From an uncultured Clostridia bacterium (GTDB taxonomy: Bacteria; Bacillota; Clostridia; Peptostreptococcales; Anaerovoracaceae): DNA of 7,503 nucleotides. Below, piece after piece: positions 6,086 to 7,503 of the stretch (position 1 is the first letter of the stretch; each line of letters starts with the position of its first letter). Location: the NCBI GenBank assembly GCA_938009115.1, contig CALLHZ010000031.1, positions 1 to 7,503 on the forward strand, written 5' to 3'. The translations under genes and the position numbers were made by a program. The notes beneath the pieces were generated by a model that made no database searches, was not told where the DNA came from, and worked only from the letters and a program-made list of their open reading frames with translations.

Positions 6086-6125
6086 TACATGCAAAGAGCC
6101 CGGAGGGCCGAGCTCTTTGCATGTA
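6086..6125 (-). terminator. Long hairpin after the PLP-enzyme gene (probable terminator without a U-tract)
   Basis: TACATGCAAAGAGC (6086-6099) and GCTCTTTGCATGTA (6112-6125) are perfect inverted arms; after one mismatch CGG/CCG extends the stem around an AGGG loop. It begins 21 bases past the stop of the PLP-enzyme gene and abuts the extended -10 of merR. On neither strand is it followed by a T run, so it may be a weak terminator, an mRNA 3' stabiliser, or a regulatory dyad for merR. Confidence 0.55.
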
Positions 6126-6146
6126 GTCTGTTTCTTGTTATGAAGT

Positions 6147-7343
6147 TTATTTACCGAACACCTCAAGGGCCTGGGTAAAGTCTGCGATCAGGTCCTCCGC
6201 TTCTTCGATGCCCACCGAAAGGCGGAAGAGGCCCGGTGTGATCCCCATGGCCCGGCGGTCTGCATCGGGCATGTGGGAATGGGAAGACGTGCAGGGGTGG
6301 ACCAATGTGGTGTGGAGCCCGCCCAGCGTCATAGCGTAATGGGCAAAATGAAGGGCTTGCAGAAATTCATCAAATTTCCGGTCGTCCTCGGGCACCACGA
6401 AGCTCATCATACCGCTCATGGTCTCCTTGGACTTGAACTGCTTCAGAGCAAGCTGATGCTGGGGGAAACTTTCCAATGAGGGATGATTGACCTTGGATAC
6501 ATAAGGATTCTCTTCCAGGGCCTTGGCCAGCTTTGCCGCATTGGCCATCTGCTTTTTAAGCCGCAGATCCATGGTCTGGAAGCTCTTCATCATGGCAAAG
6601 GCGGCATAGGGATCTCCCGGTGTGCCGCAGAGCATCCGGATGGGATGGATCTCGTCGATCAGCTTCTTACTGGCAGTAATGGATCCGGAGATGGCGTCGC
6701 CGTGGCCGCTCATAAATTTCGTCAGGCTGCTGATGACGATGTCGGCTCCCCAGTCCAGGGGCTTGATGGCAATGGGGGTGGTAAAGGTGTTGTCGATCAT
6801 GAGCAATGCGCCGTTGCTGTGAGCAATCTCAGCCAGCGACGCGATATCGGCAATATTCATGGTGGGATTGGCGCAGACCTCCGAATAAATCAGCTTGGTA
6901 TTAGGCTTCACCGCATTTTTGACGTTCTGCACGTCGTCAAAATTCACCAGATCCGTTTCCACGCCGAACTTGTTCATCAGTTTGCCCATGACATCAAAGG
7001 TCTCCCCGTAGATGTTCCGGTTGCAGATGATGTGATCTCCGGGCTTCATGATCGTAAACAGCGTCGTGGAGATTGCCGCCATGCCCGAAGAGAAAATAAG
7101 GCTGTCTTCGCCGTGCTCCAGGTAGGTGACCACCTCGGCAAGGGCGTCCCGGTTAGGGTTGCAGGTCCTGATATAGGTATATTTCGATGCGTAAGCTTCC
7201 CGGACTTCCGTCAGACTGTTCATCGTAAAGGAGACTGTCGGAAACAAGGGAAACACTTCAGGCTTGTTGAAATCCATGCCGGCCCGGACTTTCCGTCCTT
7301 TGTAAAGCACTTCACTGGCTTCTGAATACTTTCTTTCGTCCAT
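6147..7343 (-). CDS. Cys/Met-metabolism PLP-dependent enzyme (trans-sulfuration family; gamma-lyase or cystathionine lyase/synthase type)
   Basis: A 398-residue cytoplasmic fold-type I PLP enzyme of the cystathionine gamma-synthase/beta-lyase/methionine gamma-lyase family, full length for it. The Schiff-base lysine is K209 in SSLTKFMSGHGD (205-216); D184 in LMIDNTFTTP should bind the pyridine nitrogen; Y57 and R59 in YIRTCNPN contact phosphate from the partner subunit; SSGMAA is 85-90; Y112 in IYGET is the catalytic tyrosine; FRLSVGIEEAEDLIADF closes the protein (R374 for substrate carboxylate). Numbers run two behind those of Pseudomonas methionine gamma-lyase. Where that enzyme has Cys116 this protein has Glu114, and the usual G of RxGNPT is Cys61, so methionine gamma-lyase activity is not assured and I give no symbol. 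AAGGAGG (7351-7357) is seven bases before the ATG. Its promoter has MerR-type architecture and a MerR gene follows it on the same strand. Confidence 0.93.
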   Translation of the reverse strand: MDERKYSEASEVLYKGRKVRAGMDFNKPEVFPLFPTVSFTMNSLTEVREAYASKYTYIRTCNPNRDALAEVVTYLEHGEDSLIFSSGMAAISTTLFTIMKPGDHIICNRNIYGETFDVMGKLMNKFGVETDLVNFDDVQNVKNAVKPNTKLIYSEVCANPTMNIADIASLAEIAHSNGALLMIDNTFTTPIAIKPLDWGADIVISSLTKFMSGHGDAISGSITASKKLIDEIHPIRMLCGTPGDPYAAFAMMKSFQTMDLRLKKQMANAAKLAKALEENPYVSKVNHPSLESFPQHQLALKQFKSKETMSGMMSFVVPEDDRKFDEFLQALHFAHYAMTLGGLHTTLVHPCTSSHSHMPDADRRAMGITPGLFRLSVGIEEAEDLIADFTQALEVFGK

Positions 7344-7389
7344 GCTGATCCCTCCTTGTGGATTCGTGTGCTGCGTTCATTTTGACTGC

Positions 7390-7420
7390 ATTGTAGAGTC
7401 TGTTGCAGCAATAGAGTCAA
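7390..7420 (-). promoter_or_regulatory. MerR-type promoter with operator dyad, upstream of the PLP-enzyme gene
   Basis: On the minus strand a -35 TTGACT (7420-7415) and -10 TACAAT (7395-7390) are separated by 19 bases, two longer than optimal. Between them lies the dyad CTATTGC-T-GCAACAG (7414-7400), with six of seven arm positions symmetrical. A long spacer with an internal dyad is the hallmark of promoters activated by MerR-family proteins, which distort the DNA to realign the boxes. The start would fall near 7383, 40 bases before the gene. The obvious candidate regulator is the MerR gene at 5216-6022. Confidence 0.8.
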
Positions 7421-7431
7421 GGGCTTGCAGG

Positions 7432-7473
7432 AAAAATATAAAAAATATACGGGCCGCATAAAGCGGCCCGTAT
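7432..7473 (-). terminator. Intrinsic terminator of an upstream minus-strand gene outside the window
   Basis: ATACGGGCCGC (7447-7457) and GCGGCCCGTAT (7463-7473) form an 11-base-pair GC-rich stem with a five-base loop. On the minus strand it is followed by a T-rich run (TTTTTT at 7445-7440 and TTTTT at 7436-7432). It therefore ends a leftward transcript entering from beyond 7503 and insulates the PLP-enzyme promoter that follows. Confidence 0.88.
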
Positions 7474-7503
7474 GGAACATCATGATGTTGCGTTTTATGT
7501 CTT

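Noticed and set aside
6483..7325. A 280-residue plus-strand open frame opposite the PLP enzyme.
   Set aside because: Rich in His, Gly and Asp without motifs, as expected of the antisense of a real gene.
7344..7389. Possible SAM riboswitch or T-box leader upstream of the Cys/Met PLP enzyme.
   Set aside because: The predicted leader is only about 40 bases and holds none of the conserved blocks of those elements.
7220..7483. A minus-strand open frame running through the upstream region of the PLP-enzyme gene.
   Set aside because: It would read across the terminator hairpin, the MerR-type promoter and the start of the real gene in another frame.
7476..7489. A 14-base perfect palindrome, AACATCATGATGTT.
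   Set aside because: Short, with no partner copy or clear context; it lies near the end of a gene outside the window and may be chance.
7495..7497. A minus-strand TAA that could be the stop of the gene entering from the right.
   Set aside because: Only two codons of the supposed gene would be in view, so nothing supports the frame.

Overview
The window looks like chromosomal DNA from a low-to-mid GC Gram-positive anaerobe, most likely a Clostridia-class Bacillota. The grounds are strong AAGGAGG ribosome binding sites, a consensus sigma-A promoter, an FMN riboswitch ahead of a RibU-type ECF transporter subunit, U-tract terminators, and a tsaE-tsaB-rimI-tsaD gene order common in that group. 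Species cannot be named from sequence reading alone. No phage, IS, CRISPR, tRNA or rRNA was seen.

Region 1 (1-2474, minus strand) is a tightly coupled housekeeping operon read leftwards: tsaE, tsaB, rimI, tsaD. Successive genes overlap (ATGA overlaps at tsaE/tsaB and rimI/tsaD, 13 bases at tsaB/rimI). TsaE, TsaB and TsaD form the complex that completes N6-threonylcarbamoyladenosine (t6A37) on ANN-decoding tRNAs, and RimI is a protein N-terminal acetyltransferase. tsaD runs off the left edge, and its last visible residues depart from the family motif, suggesting an indel.

Region 2 (2475-5227, plus strand, divergent from region 1) starts with a perfect TTGACA-17-TATAAT promoter, an FMN riboswitch and a terminator hairpin, then ribU and two tandem paralogous EamA/DMT-family transporters. 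Spacing (27 bases, then an 8-base overlap) suggests all three genes are controlled by FMN, so the EamA pair are candidate flavin transporters.

Region 3 (5216-7503, minus strand) holds, in transcription order, the terminator of an unseen upstream gene, a MerR-type promoter (19-base spacer with an internal dyad), a Cys/Met-metabolism PLP enzyme, a hairpin, and a BmrR-like MerR regulator. The regulator next to a MerR-type promoter suggests it controls the PLP enzyme gene. Regions 2 and 3 converge: two stop codons lie back to back at the centre of a 24-base perfect palindrome that acts as a terminator at least for the minus strand.
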